Assembly (NCBI GenBank): GCA_963921825.1
Contig: OY997593.1
Coordinates: forward strand, 66,634,039 to 66,698,038
Length of the DNA stretch: 64,000 nt
Direction: 5' to 3'
Origin: Erodium maritimum
Taxonomy: Eukaryota; Streptophyta; Magnoliopsida; Geraniales; Geraniaceae
How positions within the stretch are numbered: the first letter of the stretch is position 1; every line of letters starts with the position of its first letter. The translations under genes were made by a program, and so were the position numbers. The notes beneath the pieces are model-generated. The model was not told where the DNA came from and did not search any database. It worked only from the letters and a program-made list of their open reading frames with translations. Shown piece after piece: positions 49,154 through 58,950 of the stretch.

Positions 49154-52100
49154 GGGAAAATTTCATTTTACTATCCAGGCAAACATTTAATTTCAGTTTG
49201 ATACCCTGGCATAAATTTTTATCAGTTTCATACCCTAACACAACTTTTAATTTCACTTTCATACCCAACCGGGTAAAATGTCCAAAATACCCCTAACTAT
49301 TACTCAAATTTTCAAACTCATGTCATTGGTTCAGAATTTGAAAATAAGTGAAATGACAATAATACCCTTCATTGTTTAGGGTGTTAAAATGAAAAATTCC
49401 TTCAAAATTTTCAAATTTTACAAAATCAGTTTTTTTTTAATTAATTCACTTTTTATTTTTAAAAAATCAGTTTTATATTAAAAAATCATTTTTATTTATA
49501 AAAAAATCATTTTTTTTATATAAAAAAATCATTTTTTTTTATAAAAATCAATATTTTATTTATATATATATTTTTTGTTTTCCCCAATTTTCTACCTAGT
49601 ACCATTTTCTCTCTCCTCCTGATATGTTTCTCTCTCATGTTCATCTTCCTCTCTCATACACAACTTTGATTTCTACCCAGCACCAATTACCCAGCCACAT
49701 GAGCTGTTCATGAGCTGTTAAAGTCTCTGATTCACTTAAAATTTTGGATGTTTATGGAAATGATGAACGGATCCGGAGCGATTCAGAGACCTGAGAGAGA
49801 ATCGACGAATCGTCCGTCGATGAAGAGCTTCGTGAACTTGATGTTTGCGATTGAGTTGTGCTTCGTCTCAGAGGAAGCGTAATCGCCATTGGAGCGAGCT
49901 TCGCCGTTCGTACCCATAACTCTCTCTCTCGTTCTCAATATCTCTCTCTCTCTATAATAACCACTCCCGGTCAACGCCAGTCAAATCTGCGAAAAACAGG
50001 AAAATTTAAAATTTTTAAGCAGACACTTAAATGAACCTAAATTTGACCCCAAGGGTCATACCGGACTTAAGTTGACCCCGATATCGACCAAAGTGAGTTC
50101 CGGGGGACTCAGGGCAACTTTCTGACCAATTTGGGAAATGTTGACTTTTCGTTGGAAAAGTCAACTGAGCGACGTTTTGGTCCATTCGAGGACCGTTTTG
50201 GATCCAAAAAGCTTAGCCGTCGTCACAGCGGTCTTAGTTGAGCCGTTTCCTTGTAGCCCGTGAAGTTTCGTAATTTCTTGGGAAAAGTGCTCGTTCGGGG
50301 CCCGAAACGTCCGAATTTCGCGAATCTGATTGGAAAATATCTAAAAGATATTTTCCTAAAAAGGTGTGGGACCCACTTACCACTTGGCAAACAAGTGGTG
50401 GCGTTAGGTTTATGGGGCAAAACAAAGGGAAGACCCTAAAGGGGTGTTCGGCCAACACAATTCAAAAAGAAAAAAAATAGAAAAGGGAGTTAGTTTTAGA
50501 GAGAGAAGGAGAAGGAGAAAAAGGGAGAGAAAGAGAGGTGGTGTTCTAGGGTTTGGCCTTTTCTCGTTCATCTAGCCATTGGATCGTCTCAACGATAGAA
50601 GATTCAAGCTCACATCGACATTCTCTACGGTGAGCATCTAACCATTTTTCGTTTTGCTTAAGTTTGAAAGTTAGGTTTTGAGTAAAACTAGTAGTTTTTG
50701 GTGGTATTGGGATGTGGGGATCGTTGGAGACGTCTTGGAGACGTTTTGGAGCAAGGATTGAACGTTTTCCGGTGACCGGGAGCTCGGGGGGGGGGGGGGG
50801 GGGAGCTCCGGCCACCGTGGGTGGTGGCTGGCCGGAGCTAGGGCCGGCCACCACCATGGTGAGTCGGGCCCAAAATGCCCTAGCCACCCACGGCCAAGGT
50901 TGGCCGGGTGGGGCCCATGTGCTCGGGTGTTCGGGTTTCGTGTTCGGGTGGTTTACGTCGTTCCCCAAGCCATTAATCTACACCCGGATCGAAATTTGGA
51001 ATTAAATTGTGAAAGTTGTAATTGACGGGTTTAGAAACTTTAAACGCTAATTGAATGACTCGGAAGTCGGAAATTGATTCCGTAAAGTACATATGAACCC
51101 TTGAACTATTCTAAGGCCGTAGAAACGAAAACGGGAATTTTCGGAGCCCCGGAAGGGCGTTTTCAAAACCCGGGCAGATTCGCCATGTCGGCCGAATCGG
51201 GCTTTTCCGAGTCCTTTATCGACAATGTCGAGTAATTGGGAAGTTTGGGAGTGATCGACATTTTCGGGGTTACTTTTGAGCGTCAAGTTTATTGAATTTC
51301 AGTTTATTCCTGCAAGTTTAAAGGTGCTTTAAAATTGTGTTCTTATTAGATCGTGCCACCGACAGAGGGAAGGGAAAGCTAGGCGAGTGACCGAGATCAC
51401 GCCGGAGCTTATTTGTGCGCTTTTGGAGAAACATACGAGGTAGGGAAAAGTAACCGGATCTCTGCCCTGACTAAGGAAAGTTAACAGTAGAAATGCATGA
51501 GACACTTGGGTGTCGTGGGTTAAGTAAGTTTATCGAATATTAGAAAGGCAGGCGACACCGGGTGGTGTCAAGATACGGGAACGTATCGAACAATAGAAAT
51601 GCATGTGACACTTAGTAGTGTCGTAGGAGCAGTGAACTCTTTGATATTAGATATACTGGAGGCATTTGATTATGCCCGGAGGTTGTTTGTTTAGTTTGTG
51701 TCTTGGGTGGCCATGAGAGCCCGTACTTTACTGTTTGTGTCTTGGGTGGCCATGAGAGCCTGTACTTTACTGTTGGTGTCTTGGGTGGCCATGAGAGCCC
51801 GTGTTTTACCGTTGGTGTCTTGGGTGGCCATGAGTGTCGTGGGGTTCTTGAACCCGCGTTTTACCGTCGGTGTCTTGGGTGACCATGAGTGCCCGTGGAG
51901 CCCATGTTTTACTGTTGGTGTCTTGGGTGGCCATGAGTGCCTGTGGAGTGTTGAACTTGTGTTTTTGTTAGTTGTTGAACTTTGTTTGTGATTGTGATTG
52001 CCTGAGGTTAGTGACCCGACTTTGTGTCGGGAAGTTGCGTGGAGGTTGGCTGGCTTACCTGAAAGGGATCGGTAAAGTCGAGCATTCTTTGGCTAGCCTG

Positions 52101-53873
52101 ACCTGACAGGGATCGGTAGGTTGAGCGTTCTTAGGCGATGAAGGGCAGCTCCCCTTCCGACTAGCTATCAGAAAAGTAGTGCTGTATATATCGCCAACAG
52201 GTCGACCGCCTGGGGCCTGACAGAGATCGGTAAAGTGCGTGGGGCAGGCTCGAGCGCAGCCGGTTAGCAACCGGCACTGAGCAGCTGGATGGAGTGCGAT
52301 CCTTTGTGATCTTGTTTGGTGTGCGATCCTTTGTGATCTTGGGTGTTGCGTGGTGGTCTTGAGTCTTTTCAGGAAGTCGTAATCGTTGTGTCGGGTCTAC
52401 GCTACGGGTCCGAGTGTTGAGTCGGTTGAGGAACGTATTAGTCGTGTGTCAGTCGGGTTACTTGAGTTGGGGATAGTAGTCCCCGGTGTTTGGGTTGTTG
52501 TTGGTGTTACCGACATTGTCTGCTAAATATGTCGTAGTCAGTCTGTTATCCGTGGTGGTGAGCGCACGCTCACCCCTAGCTGCTTTTCCTACAGGTACTA
52601 GTCGCAGGATGGACTAGGTGAGCTTCCGAAGCTTGAAGAGCTAGGAGCGGGAGTCCGGGTCTACTTTTGAGTCTAGCGACGTACACTTGTATTTTGTCCG
52701 CTTGTTGGGACGTACTTTTGAGTTGTAAATTATGATTATTTTGTTTAACTAAATTGGTGGTTTTAAAGTGTTTTAATCAAAGGTTTGAAATTATTTTATT
52801 GTCTTAAATGTTCGCGTTCCGGATTCGGTTATAATGAATTTGGGGTGTGACACTCTCTCTGTGTTTTGTAGGTTCATGAGATGCGATTTTGGAGTATATG
52901 TAGAAGGAGCTCATGTGGCTGATAACAAATCGAATACGATGATGAACAACTCCTGTGGCTGGAGTTTCAGGGCTTAATCGTTCCTTTTCGGCTTCGTTTT
53001 TGGGGTTTTGGATCCAAAGTCGCAAACCCAGATCTCGGATCTGCAGAAATCAGACGTTGATTTTTGACCACAACCTGTTCGTGTATGAGCTTGACAGACG
53101 ATGTATGTGAGGAAGACGAAGACGACGAGCCACTCCAGGAGCTTGGGGAGGCCTCTCGACGACAGGGTAGTTTGTGAATGTGAGGAAGACGAAGACGTGT
53201 ATGTTCTTAATAAATCAACTCAATTTTGGGTTTTTTTTTCCTAATCTGAAATCAAAGCTTCGAGTAAATGGTGCTGGGTAGAAATCAAAGTTTGTGTATG
53301 AGAGAGGAAGATGAACATGAGAGAGAGATTGAAAATGGAGTGTTAGAAATCATAAAGTGGACTTGATGAAGATAGGGGAGGAGTGGCTGCGAAAATGGAG
53401 GAGAGAGAGACAAAGTTGAGGAGAGAGAAGGGTAAAGAAAAAAAAATTATTAATTAATTTTTTTTTATATAAATAAAAATGATTTTTGGAATAAAACTGT
53501 TTTTAATAAATAAAATTATTTTTTAAAAAAAATTGATTTTTATATATTTTTTAAATTAAAATCTGAATTTTTGAAGAAAAAAATTGAATTTATATATAAA
53601 AAAAACTGATTTTATTTTAAAAATAGTGAAATTTTCATTTTAACACCCTAAACAATGAAGGGTATTATTGTCATTTCACTTATTTTCAAATTCTGAACCA
53701 ATGGCATGAGTTTGAAAATTTGAGTAATAGTTAGGGGTATTTTGGACATTTTACCCGGTTGGGTATGAAAGTGAAATTAAAAGTTTGGTTAGGGCATGAA
53801 ACTGATAAAAATTTATGCCAGGGTATCAAACTGAAATTAAATGTTTGCCAGGGTGGTAAAATGAAATTTTCCC
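49154..53873. mobile_element. MULE-type element with long TIRs, 9-bp duplication, interrupted by solo LTR
   Basis: The ends GGGAAAATTTCATTTTAC and GTAAAATGAAATTTTCCC are perfect inverted repeats. Similarity continues inward for about 600 bp (for example TCATGTTCATCTTCCTCTCT at 49636 against its complement near 53310). A perfect 9-bp direct repeat TTTATCTAT flanks it at 49145-49153 and 53874-53882, the Mutator superfamily hallmark. Removing the LTR (49953-52852) leaves ~1.8 kb with no transposase. Short ORFs in the arms are not genes. Confidence 0.88.
49953..52852 (+). mobile_element. Solo LTR, 2900 bp, inside the MULE
   Basis: It starts TATAATAACCACTCCCGG (the family start TGTAATAACC with one change) and ends GGGGTGTGACA. 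CTCTC is on both sides (49948-49952, 52853-52857), although the site is a CT microsatellite, so the duplication is not unique. It contains the LTR minisatellite (51690-51960) and a run of 16 or more G at about 50787. It is the same family as the solo LTR at 42752. Confidence 0.85.
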
Positions 53874-53882
53874 TTTATCTAT

Positions 53883-54460
53883 TTATGAATCCCTCGAGAG
53901 GCTCACGCGTGCAAGAGGCATCCCATATCTCATACCTCTAATTTCCTTGTCCCTCAGCTCACCGAAACCTTTTGCTCCTTTAGATTCCTCACCGGCCTTC
54001 TCTTTGCTGTCGTTACGGGGCATTCATGAGCCAAATTTGTCATCTTGCAGTCCTATCGGCGCGGGGAGCCTTCGATTGGCGGGATTCAACCCCCATCCCG
54101 CCGAACTTTCTCACCGCACCCTCCGATTGGCGTCCAGCTTGGGCTCATCTGTCGATTCCTTTCCAGCCAGTCACCAACCATGCCCTTGTGATGCTCTTCG
54201 GTAGTTCATGTTAGGCTATGCCAGAATTTAGGGATCGCTTAGGCTTTTGTTTATTTTGATTTGCTTTGTCCGGCCCTACACATCCCCTTTATCCAATTTG
54301 TCTTCCTGCTATTTTTTCGGTATGCATGTTTTTCCCTCTTTCTTTACAGTGTGATGGAATTTGCCGTTTTGTTTTTGCTTTTCCATAAATAAAACTTGCA
54401 GGCTTAATGGAAAAAATAATGGCTGATATTAAGATACATTTCCTATGTGATCGGAGGTAT
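53883..54460 (+). other. GC-rich stretch with possible host exons, unidentified
   Basis: Unlike its transposon neighbours, this DNA is GC-rich up to about 54210 and has open frames of 85 and 62 codons that I do not recognise. Near 54404 a good acceptor (AAACTTGCAG) is followed by MEKIMADIKIHFLCDR and a donor (GGAG|GTATGT, about 54456). An equivalent acceptor lies near 56277, past the retroposon. This looks like part of a plant-gene structure, but no family can be named. Confidence 0.3.
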
Positions 54461-54476
54461 GTGCATCTATTCTTTT

Positions 54477-56164
54477 CTTTTTTTGAAACGGGTAACCGGC
54501 GACATTCATTAATACCAATAGGTAATCAAACAAAGCAGGGGCGTGACCGTCCCGGGTTCCAGATATATGTCCGAGCCGACCGTAGAAGGTCCAACGCTCA
54601 TGGACCCATAAAAAGGCCTACTTGAAATCGTAGGTACAAACTCAAGACAACTCCTTACCAGCGTCTCAAAACAACGAGACATGAAATGTAAAACCCTAAG
54701 CAACGCAAGAAATAAATTGTTCCAAAAATAAAGTAAATAACGAGAAAACAGGTAAAATAACTGAGTTGTTGTTGCAGGCTGCCTGGGACCTCCCATCACT
54801 GGCTGTCCCGGGTCTGTAGGTATAGTCCGACATCGACTCCACCCACCCCTGTTGGGTCGGGTCATCCCTGCATCAGAGGCTTCCCTGCCTCCGTCTGCTT
54901 CACTTGGTCCTCCTCAGTGATCATCAACGGGTGGTGATCGTTTTGGTAGATCTCGGCCTCCGGGGGATTCGATCTCTCAGGCTCAGGGGGTAGGCGATAC
55001 GGCCACAGGGGCTCGAGAACTCGGCCGTGCTTAGGCCCATCGCCACGTTGGTGCATGGCCACTGAATCTAGCATCCAAGGGGGCCTAGGACGCGCTCCAG
55101 CGTGAAACTGGGAGAGCTATATCTGTTGTGGGGAAGGTAACGAGGCGGAGGAGGGCGACAGTGGCGCTAAAGACACGAGCAACTGCGGCGGAGAACTCAG
55201 GGAAGGAGAAGCAGCGTTGGGTACGTGCGGCTGCGTGAGTGACGACAATGGCGAGGGGAGAGAGGGCGGCTGCGTGAGCGGCTATGATGGTGAAGGGGAG
55301 AGAGACGATGGTCGGAGAGGAAGGTAACGGCGGCGGCGGCGAACCCTAAATAAGGTAGAGAGCAGTGGCGGATTCAGCAGGGGCCCAGGTGGGGCACGTG
55401 CCCCACCTCAAATTTTTGGAAAAAAGAATTTACTACTTATATATTTATATTTCATTCTATAAAATACTGATTTTTTGGTGAAGAATGCCCACCTCAAATT
55501 TCAAAAAAAAGAAGAGAATTCTTTTTCTAATTCCCTTTTTGTTTCTACTTATAAAATTATGTATTTTTATTATAATATTATAATTTCTAGTTTTATTTGA
55601 TTGGATTTTTTATTTATTATATTAACTTTTTTACTTCTATAATTATTTTATATTATTAATTTTTTAAATCTTTATAAAAGTATAATTTAACTCATTGTTT
55701 ATAAATTCAAAACTATAATTATTTTAAGCTTTAAGTTTAGTTAGTGTTTGAGACCATTGTCAATTTAAATTTAATTATCTATAAAATTACTACAATCATC
55801 GAGAAATGTCTCAAAAAAAGATTCGACTCCACAATATTTGATAATAATAATAATAAGAAATCGAGTAAAAAACCAATGATTATTGTATACGTTGAGAAAA
55901 ATATTTTTTTTATTGTGTTGACAATGAAAATGTTTTATAACATTTTTAATATATGAAAATTTGGCCCATACTTTGTAATATGTATTCATTATTATCTTTT
56001 TATACGATATGAACAATTTTAATATTACTCTTACGTCAATTATTACTATATTAAATACTAAAGTGGTGCCCCCCTCATTGAAAAAGCTAGATCCGCCACT
56101 GGTAGAGAGGAACTTCACTTGGAAGTGTGTGGAGAGCTTTTTTCGGTATTGGCTGTTTTTTAAT
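54477..56164 (-). mobile_element. Retroposon with A-rich tail and 17-bp target duplication
   Basis: Direct repeats TGTGCATCTATTCTTTT flank it at 54460-54476 and 56165-56181. On the minus strand it starts near 56164 with a GC-rich leader. It carries a 70-codon frame (55074-54862) and others without recognised domains. It ends GTCGCCGGTTACCCGTTTC followed by an A-rich tail, the style of plant LINE 3' ends. It encodes no reverse transcriptase, so it was mobilised in trans or is internally deleted. A hAT MITE sits inside it. Confidence 0.75.
55363..56101. mobile_element. hAT-type MITE, 739 bp, 8-bp duplication GTAGAGAG
   Basis: The ends are CAGTGGCGGATTCAGC and GCTAGATCCGCCACTG, with GTAGAGAG perfectly repeated at 55355-55362 and 56102-56109. 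The interior is AT-rich and non-coding. The ORFs at 55744-56118 are chance frames. Confidence 0.9.
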
Positions 56165-56181
56165 TGTGCATCTATTCTTTT

Positions 56182-56388
56182 GTTGTGAGAACATTATTTA
56201 TTAGTAGAATTACCATAATAGTGTACTATATATATGCGAGACATATATATGAAGGCTTTTGGGATATTTGTTTCAGGTTTAATAATGTCTGGATCCTTAG
56301 AGAGGATTGGTTGAACTCTGTAGCTGGTCAATCAACATGGATCTGCAACGACGAGTACTCTAGTGGTCGATGTCTTGATGTCTACTAG
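56182..56388 (+). other. Possible terminal exon of the interrupted host gene
   Basis: After the retroposon the sequence resumes with intron-like DNA and an acceptor (TTGTTTCAG, about 56277). A frame reading FNNVWILREDWLNSVAGQ... then runs to TAG at 56388. Joined to the exon near 54404-54456 by excising the intron, the frame stays open. I do not recognise the product. It could be a short real gene, a fragment, or chance. Confidence 0.3.
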
Positions 56389-56471
56389 ATGGGTTTTGAT
56401 GGATTGTGGATTGTTCGTAAGCTAATGGAACACAGTTCAATATCCTTTTGTTTCGTTAAGTATTTTATTTA

Positions 56472-57366
56472 GGGAAAATTTCAATTTAATACCCTGGTAA
56501 ACATTTATTTGCAATATAATACCCTAGCTTGTTTTTTTCCAATTTAATACCCTAGCAAACATTTATATTCACTTTCATACCCAACCGTTAACTTTCCATC
56601 CAAAATGGATGAAAAGTAGTCATGTGCTTCGCACATGACCTTGTTTTTTCAAAAAATACCAAAAACACCCTTCAATCTTTACTTTTTTTTTAAATATATA
56701 AAAACTGATTTTAAAAAAAAATATTTTTTGAAATAAAATATAATTTTTTGAAATATATAAAAATCTGTTTTTTGTAATATATAAAAAACTGATTTTAATT
56801 TTTTTTTAAAAATAAATCTGATTTTTTTAACTACATAAAAATATGATTTTTGAAATATATAAAAAATATTTTTTCAATATATAAAAAATATTTTTTCAAT
56901 ATATAAAAAATATTTTTTCAATATATAAAAATTGATTTTTAAAAATATTTTTTGAAATAAAATCTATTTTTTAAAAATATATTAAAAATCTGATTCTTGT
57001 AATATAAAAAAACTAATATTTAATTTTTTTTTGAAATAAATCTGTTTTTTAAAATTATATAAAAATATTATTATGAAATATATAAAAAATTATTTTTTAA
57101 ATATAAAAACTGATTTTTTTAAATACTTTTTGAATTAAATCTGATTTTTTTAATTATATAAAAATATGATTTTTGAAATATATAAAAACTTATTTTTTAA
57201 AATATTTTTTGAAATAAAATATAGTTATTTGAAATATATAGGTTTTGAAAATATGATTGGTCTCAAGGGGTATGTTGGACTTTTCATCCATTTTGGATGG
57301 AAAGTTAACGGTTGGGCATGAAAGTGAAAATAAATGTTTGCCAGGGTATTAAATTGAAATTTTCCC
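56472..57366. mobile_element. MULE-type MITE, 895 bp, 9-bp duplication
   Basis: Ends GGGAAAATTTCAATTTAATACC and its complement, with a perfect 9-bp flank TTTTATTTA at 56463-56471 and 57367-57375. The arms (~150 bp) contain a nested complement, CATCCAAAATGGATGAAAAG. The interior is a degenerate array of TATAAAAAATATTTTTTxAATA repeats. The terminal sequence is clearly related to the larger MULE at 49154. Confidence 0.9.
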
Positions 57367-57513
57367 TTTTATTTATACGCAATATATTTCCAATATCCGG
57401 TGGCTCAACATTTCTCTTCAATTGCAGGGTGCGGAGATACTTAAGAAAGGATGGTCATAACTAGAGAAAGATAGAAAGCCATTGAAGGAAGCTCAACACA
57501 TGCAATGTAAATG

Positions 57514-58571
57514 CTAAATGATATGGTTGCCCTTGGTCCTCGCAGTTTTGGCGGCCTTCTGACCCATAGGGCGGATATCTAAAGCAAAGCTCGTCCCGTC
57601 GGTGTTCTCGCGCTCGATGTACATCGAGGGTTCCTCAACCCGCATTCTCTTGCTGGATTCGCTTGAAACTTGTTGGATGGGTTCATGCACCGGTGCATCA
57701 GGTACACCAAAATGTCGGGTTGTCCACTTCAGTTGATCTTTCACAAGATTCCACCAATGTTTCCATACGAAATCATGTTTTTCCTCCCTCATGTACATCT
57801 CCTCGGCAAGCTGCATAACTTGGTTATCGGATCGGTCACTTCAATGATCGTTGTATATTTGTGGGTAGTACCCTTGGAACTTCATCACTCGCGGTTCACG
57901 TCTGCCAGTGGTCCTTGCAATTCTTGACGGACTGAAGCGGGTCGTTTCGTTCCCACCAACCTCTCTCTTGATGTCCTTCCAATAAGCGTTTTTCCTCTTA
58001 CTATTCTCGGATACCGAGTTAAATGAATTGACCATCCAAGAATGAACAAGATGTACATCCTCACTCATGCTCCATTTCACGCGCTTCCTTTTCGTTTTCA
58101 TCTCGCTCGGTGGGTTGGACGATATTGGAGGCGGAGTTTATGAGTTTGGGATACCATCGACCTCGGAAAAAAAAAACCCCAACGTCATCACCAGGTTGAG
58201 TTTCTTACATTGTTGGAACGCCGTACTCGAAACACCATCAAAGGGGTTGAATTCCACAACTAGCAACAAAAAAGTTGGAGAGAAGCAGATGAAGTATCAG
58301 TAGAAGTGTTGTGAGTTTTGAGAAGAGTTGTGAGTTTTGAGAAGAGTTGTGGGTTTAAATAGGGGGAAAAATGAAAAGACAGAATCGGTGTTGTCACGTG
58401 TCGTTACCGCATCCATCTCAACGTTCGGCGCGGCAACCCACGTAGTCAACATTGCGGTCGGCTGAAACACACGACGGTAAGCTTACCGCCGCACCTTTAT
58501 GCCGCTAAGAACATGGGATCCGAGGCGTTTTCTTTCCGTCACTCCTTGTTCGTCCCCGACAGCGAGTGCTC
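57514..58571 (-). pseudogene. PIF/Harbinger-associated Myb/NAM-C-like ORF remnant
   Basis: One minus-strand frame (58101-57514) is open but for a single TGA at 57843-57841. It begins KRKRVKWSMSEDVHLVHSWM, a trihelix/Myb-like start. FQGYYPQIYND follows, and it ends RPMGQKAAKTARTKG. This is the plant family often annotated as glutathione S-transferase T3-like or NAM-associated, the DNA-binding partner protein of PIF/Harbinger transposases. The right border GCGAGTGCTC at 58571, followed by TAA, fits a Harbinger terminus with its 3-bp target. The transposase and the left end are missing. Confidence 0.6.
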
Positions 58572-58950
58572 TAAGTTGGTAGCTGATAAATAAAAGAGGA
58601 TAATACATTTGTATTTTAGCAATCAATAAACAGTGTTATGGATTGTTTCTTAATCTGTCCGTAAAAAGTTTCCTACACAAATTTAACTTGTAGAAAATGA
58701 TTAGTAGATACTCATCTTTTTTCGTATTGTACTATAAATTATTGCAAAGTTTGTACGCAAGATCTCGAGTACGCGAATGTAATACATAACGCCTACGTAT
58801 ATATAAGTGAATGTCGAAGTTCCAATGACCAAATGGAAGTTTTTACAAATGCATACAAAAACGAGCTAGCAACAATAGCTAAAAGTAAAATGCATCACAA
58901 AATCTTCCTTTGCCATATTCATGTCATGTCGTCCAATACAACACCTCTCA
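58572..58950. other. Flank and probable 3' UTR of the TOM1-type gene
   Basis: AT-rich DNA with no coding signal. The part next to 58951 should be the 3' UTR of the minus-strand gene. Confidence 0.5.

Noticed and set aside
53947..54204. 85-aa Ser/Pro/Leu-rich frame as a chloroplast transit peptide
   Set aside because: Composition is suggestive, but no following domain or exon can be joined with confidence. It is described only as an unidentified stretch.
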